Positions 28,183 through 38,918 of a DNA stretch of 62,678 nucleotides are shown here, piece after piece. Origin of the DNA: Acinetobacter sp. BY419 (GTDB lineage: Bacteria > Pseudomonadota > Gammaproteobacteria > Pseudomonadales > Moraxellaceae). The notes under the pieces are model-generated. The model ran no database searches. It saw only the letters and a list, made by a program, of their open reading frames with translations, and was not told where the DNA came from. Position 1 is the first letter of the stretch. The number at the start of each line of letters is the position of its first letter. Location: the NCBI RefSeq assembly GCF_019038395.1, contig NZ_JAGFXZ010000017.1:1-62678 (forward strand). The letters run 5' to 3'. Position numbers and translations under genes: made by a program.

Positions 28183-28205
28183 CCCGTTGTATACGGGCTT
28201 TATTT
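28183..28205. terminator. Terminator between CoA-transferase and metallopeptidase genes
   Basis: GCCCGT (28183-28188) and ACGGGC (28194-28199), with flanking A/T pairs, form a hairpin followed by TTTATTTTATTT. The two flanking genes are convergent. Confidence 0.75.
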
Positions 28206-28244
28206 TATTTCAGTCATTTTTTTGTTATTTAGACATCATTGGGA

Positions 28245-29312
28245 TTATTTAAAAGCTTTTTCCAGCACATGCCGATGAATAAATCGTAGCTTGTCTTTTA
28301 CCGCTTCAGTCAGCTTGAATGGGTAGGCATCCTCCAGCCCCATACAGCGATTCAAGGCATTTAAATTAAAGGTTAAGGTGACCCAGTTTGCCAGAATATG
28401 TTCAAAGTCCTGTCCACCAATTGGACATTCTTTAAAATCCATGCTGGCCAGATAACTGCCATTACCAACAACACGGAGACCAGCATAATAAGCGGTTTCC
28501 AGTGTTTCCATCATATGCAGATAATGCGCCCAGGTTTCTGCCCAGTCTTCCCAAGGATGTGCAGTAGCATAAGCACTAATATAGTTTTCCTGCCAGTTGA
28601 TTGGCGCGCCTTCATCATAATAGCGTTCAAGGGCCTTGCTATAATTTTGCCGCTCATCCCCAAAATACTGCCGGAATTCATCCAGCAATTCCGGATGCAA
28701 GTGTTGCATGACCGTAAAATAATAATGTCCGCTTTCATGACGAAAATGACCTAATAAAGTCCGATAATTTTCACCCATATTTACGCGTGTAGTTTCCCGA
28801 TAGACCACATCAGCTTCAAAAGCATTTAAGGTTATGACCCCATTGGCATGGCCAATTAAAACAGGCTGGTCTTCTTTGGGCAGTAGAAAATCAAACCGCA
28901 AACCAAATGTATCATCTGCAGACTTTTTAGGCCGTGGCATCATGTTCATGCGCTGGGCCAAATACAGGAAACGGCGTTTGGCTTCTTCCAGCCGAAACCA
29001 GTAAATCAGGTTCTCGGAATTTTCCAGATCAGGAATGACATGGGTGAGCTGACAGGATTCACAAAACTCCTCATCTTCATCGATGGGTATCATCCAGTTA
29101 CATACTTGATATTGAACGTAATTATGACAGGGTTTATAACTGGTATGCTGATAGTTCTTGGCAATTGGCACCCATCGTTCAGCACTCTGTTTTTCGAATG
29201 CACACAGATCTTTTTCCGAAGCGACATAACCGATCGGTGAAAGACAATGATCACAAACTGATTTGTAAAAAAACAGCTGTTGCTTGCAGACGGCACATTC
29301 AAAATGTTTCAT
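28245..29312 (-). CDS. Putative zinc-binding metallopeptidase
   Basis: A 355-residue soluble protein. Two N-terminal zinc-ribbon pairs (CAVC and CDHC at residues 6-23) are followed by a second pair around CNW and CESC. A central catalytic motif HESGH (in GHFRHESGHYYF) fits HExxH metallopeptidases. This arrangement matches the family of putative zinc-binding metallopeptidases with an N-terminal zinc ribbon. Substrates are unknown. No signal peptide, so cytoplasmic. Monocistronic. Confidence 0.8.
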   Translation of the reverse strand: MKHFECAVCKQQLFFYKSVCDHCLSPIGYVASEKDLCAFEKQSAERWVPIAKNYQHTSYKPCHNYVQYQVCNWMIPIDEDEEFCESCQLTHVIPDLENSENLIYWFRLEEAKRRFLYLAQRMNMMPRPKKSADDTFGLRFDFLLPKEDQPVLIGHANGVITLNAFEADVVYRETTRVNMGENYRTLLGHFRHESGHYYFTVMQHLHPELLDEFRQYFGDERQNYSKALERYYDEGAPINWQENYISAYATAHPWEDWAETWAHYLHMMETLETAYYAGLRVVGNGSYLASMDFKECPIGGQDFEHILANWVTLTFNLNALNRCMGLEDAYPFKLTEAVKDKLRFIHRHVLEKAFK

Positions 29313-29709
29313 TAAACTCCCTGCAGGGAAGCGAACGACCTAAAATGTTTATCGGTGATGAACACTAAAAAAAGTTCAGAATGCCTGCCTAAATTTCTTC
29401 CTGCTAAAGAAATATCATAAAAATTTCATTGAAAATTCTATATGGCTGAATTGTAAATTCAGGCTGCTTGATATTAAATGAAACATGAATTGAATCTTTG
29501 ATTTAATAGAAAAATTTTAGTTAAACAAGCTCTCAAATGGTTGGATTATTTTTAATAAAATAAGTTAAGTCTTGTGCTGAAGATAGGGATTATCTAAAGA
29601 ATATTGCCGAATGTTTTGATCAGGATGAAACAGGTTTAAGAAGAACTAGCATTTTTAGAACGATAATTTTTTGATTTATGTAGCCACGTTAATAGGGATT
29701 ATAAATAAC
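29313..29709. other. AT-rich intergenic region
   Basis: Divergent promoter space between the metallopeptidase and GNAT genes. I see no gene, strong hairpin or convincing promoter hexamers in it. Confidence 0.5.
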
Positions 29710-30153
29710 ATGAAAATTAGAAAAGCCAATATTCAGGATACAGCTGCCATTGTCAATGTGATTGCACCATTTGTAGATGCCGTGATCAGTTCGGAACAAG
29801 GTCGCCAGCGTTTTCAGCCCGAGATGATCCAGACCATTTTTGAGCGTCCAGACATTCATTATTTTGTGGCAGAAATTGAGTATCAGGTGATAGGAGTGGT
29901 GGCTTATGTGGAACCCGCACACTTTATGCATTTTTTCCTGAACCAGGCTTATCACGGCAAAGGTTATGGCCGGAAAATGTGGGATTTTTTAGAGCATGAG
30001 ATCCGCCATCAAGGTCATTCAAGTATCACTGTAAAATCCAGTCTCTATGCCCGAGATATTTACAAACAGTTTGGTTTTGTAGAAACAGGAAAATACACGG
30101 AAGAACATGGAATACGGTTTATCCCGATGCAAAAGGATTATCCGGATTCTTGA
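29710..30153 (+). CDS. GNAT family N-acetyltransferase
   Basis: A 147-residue acetyltransferase. The acetyl-CoA binding region is LNQAYHGKGYGRKMWDFLE (Q/RxxGxG/A pattern) and the C-terminal core is DIYKQFGFVETGKY. The N-terminal MKIRKANIQDTAAIVNVI is typical. I chose ATG 29710 (AGGGATTATAAATAAC upstream) over the more distal in-frame start at 29671. Substrate unknown. Confidence 0.85.
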   Translation: MKIRKANIQDTAAIVNVIAPFVDAVISSEQGRQRFQPEMIQTIFERPDIHYFVAEIEYQVIGVVAYVEPAHFMHFFLNQAYHGKGYGRKMWDFLEHEIRHQGHSSITVKSSLYARDIYKQFGFVETGKYTEEHGIRFIPMQKDYPDS

Positions 30154-30363
30154 AAGAATAATGAAAAGCCATGAGGCACAGTTTTGCTGCTTCATTGACA
30201 TCCATGAATTCGACACTGCCGATCTCATGCACAAAAATGGCATCACCAGCCTTGGCAAAGATGGTTTGATAATAATTTAACTGGTCATTCTCATTCCTTA
30301 ACTGAGATAGCATCCGGCGATCTGGTGCAGGGGGTATTCTTCTTCACTGATGAATATTTGTTG
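30119..30363 (-). pseudogene. Remnant of a PAS-domain signalling protein
   Basis: After a stop codon (30364-30366, minus strand) the frame reads IFISEEEYPPAPDRRM, then NENDQLNYYQTIFAKAGDAI and FVHEIGSVEFMDVNEAAKLC. This is clearly the N-terminal half of a PAS domain with its preceding linker. About 65 residues in, the similarity breaks off and the frame runs into the antisense of the GNAT gene end. Start and output domain are missing. An upstream deletion or GNAT-gene insertion would explain the truncation. Confidence 0.65.
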
Positions 30364-30668
30364 TTATTGCATTTCATAGTGGCTCAAAGTACAAAAGAGT
30401 TTAATTACACTTCAGGTCTCATTACATACTTTAAACGTATAGAGAGTAAATACACACTGCACACATCAGTCTGGCGAAGATTGAATAAGCAAAATTAGTA
30501 TCATTTTCATGTTTTAAAATACCTGGTAGATCCTATTGCATTTTTCAGTAAGCTGTATTTTCGATTAAGCCAAACTTTCTGCTATTGGCCAGCATCCTAT
30601 TTTTAATTAGTCAGCGCTTTTACTAATGCATAGAATTAATTTACTTTTGTTGTAATGGCGATAGGCAG
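30364..30668. other. Intergenic region upstream of the EamA gene
   Basis: AT-rich space between the PAS remnant and the transporter. No gene or structured element seen; the transporter's promoter presumably lies here. Confidence 0.4.
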
Positions 30669-31556
30669 ATGGCATTCAGCTGGATTTTCTTCACTTTAAT
30701 GGCTGCATTTATGCAGGCATGGCGTAATGCCTTTCAAAAACAGCTGAGCACCACGGTCGATGTCTGGGGAGTCACCCTGGCACGATTTATTTTTGGCTTG
30801 CCATTTGCTGCGCTTTACTTGAGCTGTCTGTATTATTACAAGCCAGTTGAAAGTATGGTTCAGTTCACCCCAAAGTTCTGGATCTATGTGGTGATCGCGG
30901 GTTGCAGCCAGATTTTAGCTACGGCGCTGATGGTACAGCTGTTTAAGCAAAAAAATTATGCAGTTGGTGTCGGACTGGCTAAAAGTGAAGCCATTTTAGC
31001 CGCCATTATTGGCGTGACCTTTTTAGTGGATCATTTGTCCTTTCTGGCTTGGTTAGGTGTGGCGCTGGGCGGATACGCCGTATTTTTACTCAGCAGAGGC
31101 GGGCAAGTTACTGGTTTTTCAGCCAGAACATTGGCCATCGGGATAGGCAGCGGTTTAAGCTTTGCCATTACCTCACTCTTGGTACGGGAAGCCAGTTTAG
31201 AATTAACCACTTTGCCAACCCTGCATCGTGCGGCCTGGATATTATTAATGGTGATCAGTTTTCAGTGCCTGAGCATGCTGATTTATCTGACTATCTTTAG
31301 TCGCCAGACTTTAGTGGCCATGTGGCAGCGTCTTGGCTTAACTTTTAAGGTGAGTGTATGCAGCTTTATGGCGTCACTGGGCTGGTTTACTGCCATGAGC
31401 ATGGTGAGTGTGCCGGTCGTGAAAACCTTGGGCCAAATTGAAATTCTGTTTAGTATGCTGATTTCTGCGTATTTCTTTAAAGAAAAACTGGCGCGTACCG
31501 AGCATTGGGGTTTGGGACTGGTAGTGATTGCTGCAATTTTAGTGATTTGGGCCTGA
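30669..31556 (+). CDS. EamA/DMT superfamily transporter
   Basis: A 295-residue inner-membrane protein with about ten hydrophobic segments arranged as two EamA repeats. The second repeat ends VVKTLGQIEILFSMLISAYFFKEKL, the usual EamA C-terminal pattern. Such proteins export amino acids or metabolites. The substrate is not evident. It stands alone and converges on catD. Confidence 0.8.
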   Translation: MAFSWIFFTLMAAFMQAWRNAFQKQLSTTVDVWGVTLARFIFGLPFAALYLSCLYYYKPVESMVQFTPKFWIYVVIAGCSQILATALMVQLFKQKNYAVGVGLAKSEAILAAIIGVTFLVDHLSFLAWLGVALGGYAVFLLSRGGQVTGFSARTLAIGIGSGLSFAITSLLVREASLELTTLPTLHRAAWILLMVISFQCLSMLIYLTIFSRQTLVAMWQRLGLTFKVSVCSFMASLGWFTAMSMVSVPVVKTLGQIEILFSMLISAYFFKEKLARTEHWGLGLVVIAAILVIWA

Positions 31557-31584
31557 TACTAAGCCAGGTTTTAAAATTAAGAAT

Positions 31585-31617
31585 AAAAAAAACCACTGAT
31601 CAACAGTGGTTTTTTTT
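31585..31617. terminator. Bidirectional terminator at the end of the cat/ben operon
   Basis: AAAAAAAACCACTG (31585-31598) and CAGTGGTTTTTTTT (31604-31617) form a 14-bp stem with an ATCAA loop. It terminates both the EamA gene and the leftward catD end of the catabolic operon. Confidence 0.92.
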
Positions 31618-31624
31618 AGCTGTT

Positions 31625-32404
31625 TTAAGCTGCAATAAATTTCTGAACTGCCTGATTAAAGGCTTCAGGTTGCTCTACATTAGAAATATGCGAGGCATTG
31701 ATTTCAAACAGCTGGCTATTGGCAATACTGGCTTGCATGGCTTGACCATCTGCAACCGTTGTCACTGGGTCTTGCTGACCCGCCACAATCAGTACTGGTA
31801 CTGAAATGGTTTTAATCTGTTCACGTAAATCCGCCTTAGCCAAAGCTTCACAGCAACTTGCATAACCTTCCGGGCTGCCAGCTCCAAGGTCGTTTGAAAG
31901 CTCAGCAACAATCGCTGCGTTGCTCTGGATAAAGGGATCGGTAAACCAGCGTGATGCTGCAGTCGATGCAATCGGTGCCAGACCTTGTTCACGTACCAGT
32001 GCGGCACGTTCCAGCCAGGCCTGTTCCTGACCAATCTTGGGCGCAGTATTGCAAACAATCACGTGGCTAAAACGTTCGGGTTTGTTCACCGCTAACCATT
32101 GACCGGTTAAACCACCCATGGAAATGCCACAGAAAGCCGCTTTCTGGATATGCAGGTGATCCAGCAGATGGATTACATCCTGAGCAAGCTGATCTAGGCT
32201 ATACGGACCTTGTGGTGCGCTCGAGCCGCCATGACCACGGGTGTCATAACACACAACAAAATAGTCTTGCTGGAAAAAATCAATTTGTGGCTGCCACATG
32301 CTGAATTTGGTGCCCAATGAATTGGAAAAAACCAAAGCAGGCTTGCTGGCATCACCAAAGGTCTGGTAATTAATGTGGGCATCGTTAGATGTAAATGTTG
32401 GCAT
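31625..32404 (-). CDS. catD: 3-oxoadipate enol-lactonase
   Basis: A 259-residue alpha/beta hydrolase that opens beta-ketoadipate enol-lactone to beta-ketoadipate. The nucleophile elbow is GISMGG with Ser95, and a C-terminal histidine lies in NASHISNVEQP. The family includes PcaD and CatD isofunctional enzymes; position at the end of the cat cluster makes catD the better name. It is last in the 12-gene run and 68 bp below catF, with a strong hairpin in between. Confidence 0.92.
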   Translation of the reverse strand: MPTFTSNDAHINYQTFGDASKPALVFSNSLGTKFSMWQPQIDFFQQDYFVVCYDTRGHGGSSAPQGPYSLDQLAQDVIHLLDHLHIQKAAFCGISMGGLTGQWLAVNKPERFSHVIVCNTAPKIGQEQAWLERAALVREQGLAPIASTAASRWFTDPFIQSNAAIVAELSNDLGAGSPEGYASCCEALAKADLREQIKTISVPVLIVAGQQDPVTTVADGQAMQASIANSQLFEINASHISNVEQPEAFNQAVQKFIAA

Positions 32405-32420
32405 TTTTTTAAATCCTTAA

Positions 32421-32464
32421 TGCTCGCTCGATCCCTCCTATAGGAAAGGAGGATCGAGCGAGCA
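32421..32464 (-). other. Intercistronic hairpin between catF and catD
   Basis: TGCTCGCTCGATC (32421-32433) pairs perfectly with GATCGAGCGAGCA (32452-32464), extended inward by CTCC/GGAG with one bulged base and a short loop. There is no U tract on the minus strand. Confidence 0.75.
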
Positions 32465-32472
32465 TTTAATAA

Positions 32473-33678
32473 TTAAACACGTTCAATAATCAAAGCAATA
32501 CCTTGACCGACACCGATACACATTGAACATAGACCGTATTTACCACCGGTTTGTTCCAGCTGGTTCAGGGCAGTGGTCACCAGACGTGCACCCGAAGCAC
32601 CAAGGGGATGACCCAAGGCAATCGCACCACCATTCGGATTGACTTTTTCCGAACCATCTTCAATGCCCAGATCACGAGTACATGCCAATGCTTGTGCTGC
32701 GAAGGCTTCATTCAGCTCGATCACATCCATCTGCTCTAAAGTCAGACCAGTTTGTGCCAGCAGTTTTTTGATAGCAGGCGCAGGACCAAAGCCCATGATG
32801 CGTGGTTCAACACCCACGACGGTTGAACCAATAATTTTGGCACGTGGTTTCAAGCCATGTTGAGCAATTGCTTCATCAGATGCGATTAAAAGAGCAGCCG
32901 CACCATCGTTAATACCAGAAGCATTACCTGCCGTTACCGTACCATCTGCTTTCACCACAGGTTTCAGTTTTGCCAAAGCTTCTGCGGTAGTCGATGCACG
33001 CGGATGTTCATCTTTATCAACTACGACAGGTTCGCCTTTACGTTGTGGAATTTCCACCGCAATAATTTCTTTATCAAAAAAACCACGCGCTTGTGCAGCA
33101 GCTGTACGTTGCTGACTGATCAGGGCAAACTTGTCCTGGTCTTCACGGTTGATGTTGAACTGTTCCGCAAGGTTTTCAGCCGTTTGCGGCATCGTTTCTA
33201 CACCGTACATTTCTTTGAGTTTCGGATTGATGAAACGCCAGCCCATGGTGGTGTCTTCAAGCTTCTGGCTACGGCCGTAGGCTGTTTCAGGTTTACCCAT
33301 CACGAATGGGGCACGTGACATGCTTTCTACGCCACCCGCAATAATCAGATTTGCTTCACCCGCTTTAATTGCACGCGCTGCCATCGCAACTGCATCCATC
33401 GATGAACCACACAGGCGGTTCACGGTCGTAGCTGGAACCTGATAAGGCAAGCCTGCAAGCAGGGAAGACATGCGACCGACGTTACGGTTATCTTCACCAG
33501 CCTGGTTGGCACAGCCGTAAATCACGTCATCGACCTGTTCCCAATTAATACTTGGGTTACGTTGCATGAGTGCTTTAATTGGCACAGCACCGAGGTCATC
33601 CGTACGGACAGTTGCCAGACCACCAGCATAACGGCCGAATGGGGTACGGATTGCATCGATAATATATGCGTTTTTCAT
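32473..33678 (-). CDS. catF: 3-oxoadipyl-CoA thiolase
   Basis: A 401-residue thiolase splitting beta-ketoadipyl-CoA into succinyl-CoA and acetyl-CoA, the last step of the pathway. The active-site cysteine is Cys90 ([10 protein letters not shown]); [20 protein letters not shown] and CIGVGQG complete the motifs. Length and the [19 protein letters not shown] start match CatF/PcaF. A 175-bp gap with two stem-loops separates it from catJ. Confidence 0.93.
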   Translation of the reverse strand: MKNAYIIDAIRTPFGRYAGGLATVRTDDLGAVPIKALMQRNPSINWEQVDDVIYGCANQAGEDNRNVGRMSSLLAGLPYQVPATTVNRLCGSSMDAVAMAARAIKAGEANLIIAGGVESMSRAPFVMGKPETAYGRSQKLEDTTMGWRFINPKLKEMYGVETMPQTAENLAEQFNINREDQDKFALISQQRTAAAQARGFFDKEIIAVEIPQRKGEPVVVDKDEHPRASTTAEALAKLKPVVKADGTVTAGNASGINDGAAALLIASDEAIAQHGLKPRAKIIGSTVVGVEPRIMGFGPAPAIKKLLAQTGLTLEQMDVIELNEAFAAQALACTRDLGIEDGSEKVNPNGGAIALGHPLGASGARLVTTALNQLEQTGGKYGLCSMCIGVGQGIALIIERV

Positions 33679-33689
33679 ATCGTTTCCTT

Positions 33690-33835
33690 TTACCTCCCTT
33701 AATCCCTCCCGAAAGGAGGGAGACTTGTCCTGCTTCTATTAAAGATATAGCTTCGGTTAAAGTCTCTCTTTCCTGCGTATCGACTTAAAGCAATGCTTAA
33801 GTCGATACGCAGGGGGATGAGGGGAGATTTAAAAT
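33690..33835 (-). repeat. Composite hairpin repeat between catJ and catF
   Basis: Two stem-loops occur. TCCCTCC (33703-33709) pairs with GGAGGGA (33715-33721). A 17-bp perfect stem, CCTGCGTATCGACTTAA (33772-33788) with TTAAGTCGATACGCAGG (33797-33813), follows. The edges (CCTCCCTTAATCCCTCC and GGGGGATGAGGGGAGA) resemble purine/pyrimidine-rich intergenic repeats I associate with Acinetobacter genomes. The block adds about 150 bp to an otherwise compact operon. Confidence 0.65.
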
Positions 33836-33853
33836 TTCTTTAAAGCGTATTAA

Positions 33854-34507
33854 TTAACCCTGAGTCGCATCAATCAGTTTGGCACCAGTCAATGACTGCA
33901 ATTCTTCAAATGACAGACCTTCAACTTTCTCAATCACTTTCATGCCTTCAGGCGTCACATCAATCACGCAGAGATCGGTATAGATACGGTCGACACATTT
34001 CAAGCCTGTTGCCGGATAAGACAGCTCAGCCACGATTTTTGGCTCGCCTTTTTTGGTCACATGATCAGTGGTAATAAAGACTTTTTTTGCACCCACGGCC
34101 AGGTCCATCGCACCGCCAACTGCAGGAATCGCATCTGGTGCACCGGTATGCCAGTTGGCTAGGTCACCATTTTCAGCGACCTGGAACGCACCCAATACCG
34201 CGATGTCTAAATGACCGCCACGCATCATGGCGAAAGAATCGCCGTGATGGAAGAAAGAACCACCTTCAAGTAAGGTCACGAATTCTTTACCGGCATTGAT
34301 CAGCTCAGGATCGCGGTCTTCTTCTGCAGGAGGAGGACCGAAAGCCAGCAGGCCATTTTCAGAATGCAGGAATACATCTTTATCGCTTGGCAAGTAGCTT
34401 GAAATCTTGGTCGGTAAACCGATACCGAGGTTTACATAAGCGCCATCAGGAATGTCTTGTGCCACACGTTCAGCGATCTGGTCACGGGTCAGTTTGCTAT
34501 AGCTCAT
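33854..34507 (-). CDS. catJ: 3-oxoadipate CoA-transferase, subunit B
   Basis: A 217-residue beta subunit of the enzyme that transfers CoA from succinyl-CoA to beta-ketoadipate. The catalytic glutamate is Glu50 in HSENGLLAFGPP. GIGLP (about 28-32) and GGAMDLAVGAK are further family motifs. I chose ATG 34507, preceded by GGAGAGAAATA; the frame extends upstream into catI. It lies 19 bp below catI, with which it forms the heterodimer. Confidence 0.93.
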   Translation of the reverse strand: MSYSKLTRDQIAERVAQDIPDGAYVNLGIGLPTKISSYLPSDKDVFLHSENGLLAFGPPPAEEDRDPELINAGKEFVTLLEGGSFFHHGDSFAMMRGGHLDIAVLGAFQVAENGDLANWHTGAPDAIPAVGGAMDLAVGAKKVFITTDHVTKKGEPKIVAELSYPATGLKCVDRIYTDLCVIDVTPEGMKVIEKVEGLSFEELQSLTGAKLIDATQG

Positions 34508-34526
34508 TATTTCTCTCCGATGCCAA

Positions 34527-35198
34527 TTATTGTGCAGGTTTAACTTGTACAACGTGTTGAACAAAAATTCCCGGGGTGATGATGTGCTCTGGATCTAATG
34601 CACCGAGTTCAACCATTTCAGACACCTGAGCAATGGTCACGTCCGCAGCCATCGCCATGATCGGGCCAAAGTTACGGGCAGATTTGTGGTAGACCAGATT
34701 TCCCCAACGATCGCCTTGATGGGCTTTAATTAAAGCAAAGTCGGCTTTAATTGGATTTTCCAGCACAAAATCTTTGCCTTCGTAGTTCATGGTGGGTTTG
34801 CCTTCAGCCAGCAAAGTACCAAAACCGGTTGGCGTGTAGATTGGGCCCAAGCCCATACCCGCTGCCTGAATACGGCAAGCCAAATTACCTTGCGGGACCA
34901 GTTCTAGCTCAATCTTGCCTGCACGGTAGAGTTCGTCAAATACCCAGGAATCAGACTGACGCGGGAAAGAACAGATAATTTTACGGACAGCACCCGCTTT
35001 AAGCAGTTTTGCCAGACCATAGTCGCCATTACCTGCATTGTTGTTAACAATAATCAGGTCTTTGATTCCCAATTCAATCAGACCATCAATCAGTTCAGCA
35101 GGCTGACCCGCTGTACCGAAACCACCGATCATGATGGTAGAACCGTCCTTGATCTGGGAGAGTGTTTCTTTCAATGATAATGAACTTTTATCTATCAT
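34527..35198 (-). CDS. catI: 3-oxoadipate CoA-transferase, subunit A
   Basis: A 223-residue alpha subunit partner of CatJ. Its glycine-rich signature GSTIMIGGFGTAGQPAELI (about 19-37) matches family I CoA-transferase alpha chains, and NNNAGNGDYGLAKLL follows. I chose ATG 35198 because AAGGACC lies just upstream; the longer frame to 35273 overlaps benE. It comes directly after benE, so the ben genes interrupt the expected catC-catI order. Confidence 0.92.
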   Translation of the reverse strand: MIDKSSLSLKETLSQIKDGSTIMIGGFGTAGQPAELIDGLIELGIKDLIIVNNNAGNGDYGLAKLLKAGAVRKIICSFPRQSDSWVFDELYRAGKIELELVPQGNLACRIQAAGMGLGPIYTPTGFGTLLAEGKPTMNYEGKDFVLENPIKADFALIKAHQGDRWGNLVYHKSARNFGPIMAMAADVTIAQVSEMVELGALDPEHIITPGIFVQHVVQVKPAQ

Positions 35199-35241
35199 AA
35201 TCTGGTCCTTACATATCCTAAACTGATGGATGTCTTTAAAC

Positions 35242-36456
35242 TCATTTTGAATCTGATGCTGTGACCGCAACAATGTTACGGTTTTTCTGTGACAGCAGAA
35301 AATGTGCTACCAGGCCAATGCAAATTCCCCAAAAGACTGAACTCAGTCCCAGGAAGTGCATGCCGGAAGCAGTCGCCAAGAAAGTGATGAGTGCTGCATC
35401 ACGTTGCGACTCTTTGCCCATTGCCATGGAAATGTTGGTGGCAATCGCACCGAGTAATGCCAGTCCTGCCAAAGCCGCAATTAGTTCTTTAGGCATCAGG
35501 CTAAACAGCATCACGATGCTGCCGGCAAATAGGCCGCCTAAAATGTAAAAAAGCCCATTCGCCACCCCGGCGATATAACGCTTTTCTTTGAGCTCATGCG
35601 CGTCTTTACCCAGACATAAAGCAGCTGTAATCGATGCCAATACGATGGTAATTCCACCCACACAGGCTACTGCAAGAGAGGCAATACTGGTCGCAGTGAT
35701 GATTGGCTTGGCGGGCATGTCATAACCACTAATCTTGATGATTGCCATTCCCGGTAAAAATTGGCCAGACAGGCTGACGAGAATAAGGGGAAGAGCCAGA
35801 TTCAGGGTCGAACTCCAAGTCCATTCCGGGGCAATAAATTGCGGAATCGCCAGACTGAAATCTGCCGTGACCGGGTTAATCTTGCCCAGCAGCATGCTTA
35901 AAACCACGCCTGCAACCAGCACCCAGACCATGGCATAGCGTGGACTGAAACGCTTGGCTAGCAAAAATACCGCCAGCATTCCAAATACGATGTAGGGCAT
36001 GGTATCGGTAGCGGTAAACAGCCCTAAGCCAAATTGCAGTAAAATTCCCGCCATCATCCCGGCAGCGACTTCCTGAGGAATCCAGGACAGTAACTTGTCG
36101 AAATAACCGGTGATCCCAATGAGAAAAATCACCACGGCAGAGGTGATGTAGGCAGCAACCGCTTCATTGAGTGAAATATCGGGAAACAGCGTGACTAATA
36201 AAGCCGTTCCGGGCGCAGACCAGGCGGTGACGACAGGTATTTTGTATTTAATTGATAAAAAGATACCTGCAAGCGCAGCCCCAATAGAAATTCCCCAAAT
36301 CCATGAAATCATCATGTTTGGGGAAACCTGGGCCTGCTGTGCCGCCTGGAAAAAAATGATCAGTGGTCCTGAATAGGAAATCAGCACTGCTAAAAATCCT
36401 GCAACAGTCGCTGAAATTGACCAATCATTTTTTAATGTCTGAAACAGGGTATTCAT
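35242..36456 (-). CDS. benE: Benzoate membrane transporter BenE
   Basis: A 404-residue inner-membrane protein with about 12 hydrophobic segments, matching the benzoate:H+ symporter (BenE) family; FLAVLISYSGPLIIFFQAAQ near the N terminus is characteristic. In Acinetobacter benE commonly follows benABCD, as here. It supplies benzoate together with BenK encoded at 44119. Confidence 0.9.
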   Translation of the reverse strand: MNTLFQTLKNDWSISATVAGFLAVLISYSGPLIIFFQAAQQAQVSPNMMISWIWGISIGAALAGIFLSIKYKIPVVTAWSAPGTALLVTLFPDISLNEAVAAYITSAVVIFLIGITGYFDKLLSWIPQEVAAGMMAGILLQFGLGLFTATDTMPYIVFGMLAVFLLAKRFSPRYAMVWVLVAGVVLSMLLGKINPVTADFSLAIPQFIAPEWTWSSTLNLALPLILVSLSGQFLPGMAIIKISGYDMPAKPIITATSIASLAVACVGGITIVLASITAALCLGKDAHELKEKRYIAGVANGLFYILGGLFAGSIVMLFSLMPKELIAALAGLALLGAIATNISMAMGKESQRDAALITFLATASGMHFLGLSSVFWGICIGLVAHFLLSQKNRNIVAVTASDSK

Positions 36457-36506
36457 TGGTGAGGTGCCTCCTTGCGTCGAACCATGAGCCTGTTAAAAAT
36501 CGTGAT

Positions 36507-36526
36507 GATCAGGACTAGCCCTGATC
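36507..36526 (-). other. Hairpin at the benD-benE junction
   Basis: GATCAGG (36507-36513) pairs with CCTGATC (36520-36526). The stem overlaps the benD stop codon (36515-36517). No U tract follows. Confidence 0.5.
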
Positions 36527-37300
36527 TCCACCGCCGACCGGTACTACAGTACCCGTCATATAAGATGATTCATCGGAAGCCAGGAATACAATAGCATTCA
36601 CTTGTTCCTGAATCGTACCGTAGCGTCCCATAAAAGTACGGTCAATGGTCTGATCAACCACTTGCTGCATCCATTCTTGTTCAGATTCAGTCAGTGGATT
36701 GGCATTGCGCGGTACTTTACGTGGTGGTGCTTCAGTGCCACCAGTGGCAACTGCGTTAACACGGATACCATCTTTGGCATGTTCAAAGGCGAGGGAAGCG
36801 GTCAGACCGTTCACACCACCTTTGGATGCTGAATATGGGACACGGTTAATACCACGTGTGGCAATAGAAGATACGTTTACAATTGTACCTTTCTGATTTT
36901 TAATCATTTCTGGAAGAATGGCACGGCAGCACCACATAGTGGGGAACAATGAACGGTTCACTTCCTTGATAATTTCCTCTTCAGAAAATTCTTCGAAAGG
37001 TTTCATCCAGATCGCACCACCAACGTTGTTAATCAGTGCATCCACACGGCCATAGGTATCCAGTGCTTTTTCAACCACGGACTGGGCACCAGCAAACGTT
37101 TCCAGATTGGCTTTTACAGTAATCGCATCACCGCCAGCGGCTTCAATTTCCGCCAGAACTTCTTCCACATAAGGAGAAAGGTCAGCCATCACCACTTGAG
37201 CACCTTCAGTCGCCACTTGCAGCGCGACACCGCGCCCGATGCCTTGTGCGGCACCGGTCACGATCACAACTTTATTTTCAAATCTTTGACGATTAGACAT
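36515..37300 (-). CDS. benD: Benzoate diol (cis-dihydrodiol) dehydrogenase
   Basis: A 261-residue short-chain dehydrogenase converting the benzoate cis-diol carboxylate to catechol and CO2 with NAD+. The Rossmann motif is VTGAAQGIGRGVA, NNVGG follows and the catalytic pair is YSASK. Length and its place between benC and benE identify it as BenD. It starts 18 bp below benC. Confidence 0.93.
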   Translation of the reverse strand: MSNRQRFENKVVIVTGAAQGIGRGVALQVATEGAQVVMADLSPYVEEVLAEIEAAGGDAITVKANLETFAGAQSVVEKALDTYGRVDALINNVGGAIWMKPFEEFSEEEIIKEVNRSLFPTMWCCRAILPEMIKNQKGTIVNVSSIATRGINRVPYSASKGGVNGLTASLAFEHAKDGIRVNAVATGGTEAPPRKVPRNANPLTESEQEWMQQVVDQTIDRTFMGRYGTIQEQVNAIVFLASDESSYMTGTVVPVGGGDQG

Positions 37301-37318
37301 TGAACAAATTCCCTCTAA

Positions 37319-38914
<1,596 letters not shown>

Positions 38915-38918
<4 letters not shown>

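Noticed and set aside
32421..32464. Factor-independent terminator between catF and catD
   Set aside because: The stem is strong but no U tract follows on the coding strand, and catD is needed for the pathway; a processing or stability element is more likely.
31625..34507. Protocatechuate pca genes
   Set aside because: The products are isofunctional with PcaIJFD, but catA, catB, catC and ben genes are in the same run and no pcaGH, pcaB or pcaC is present.
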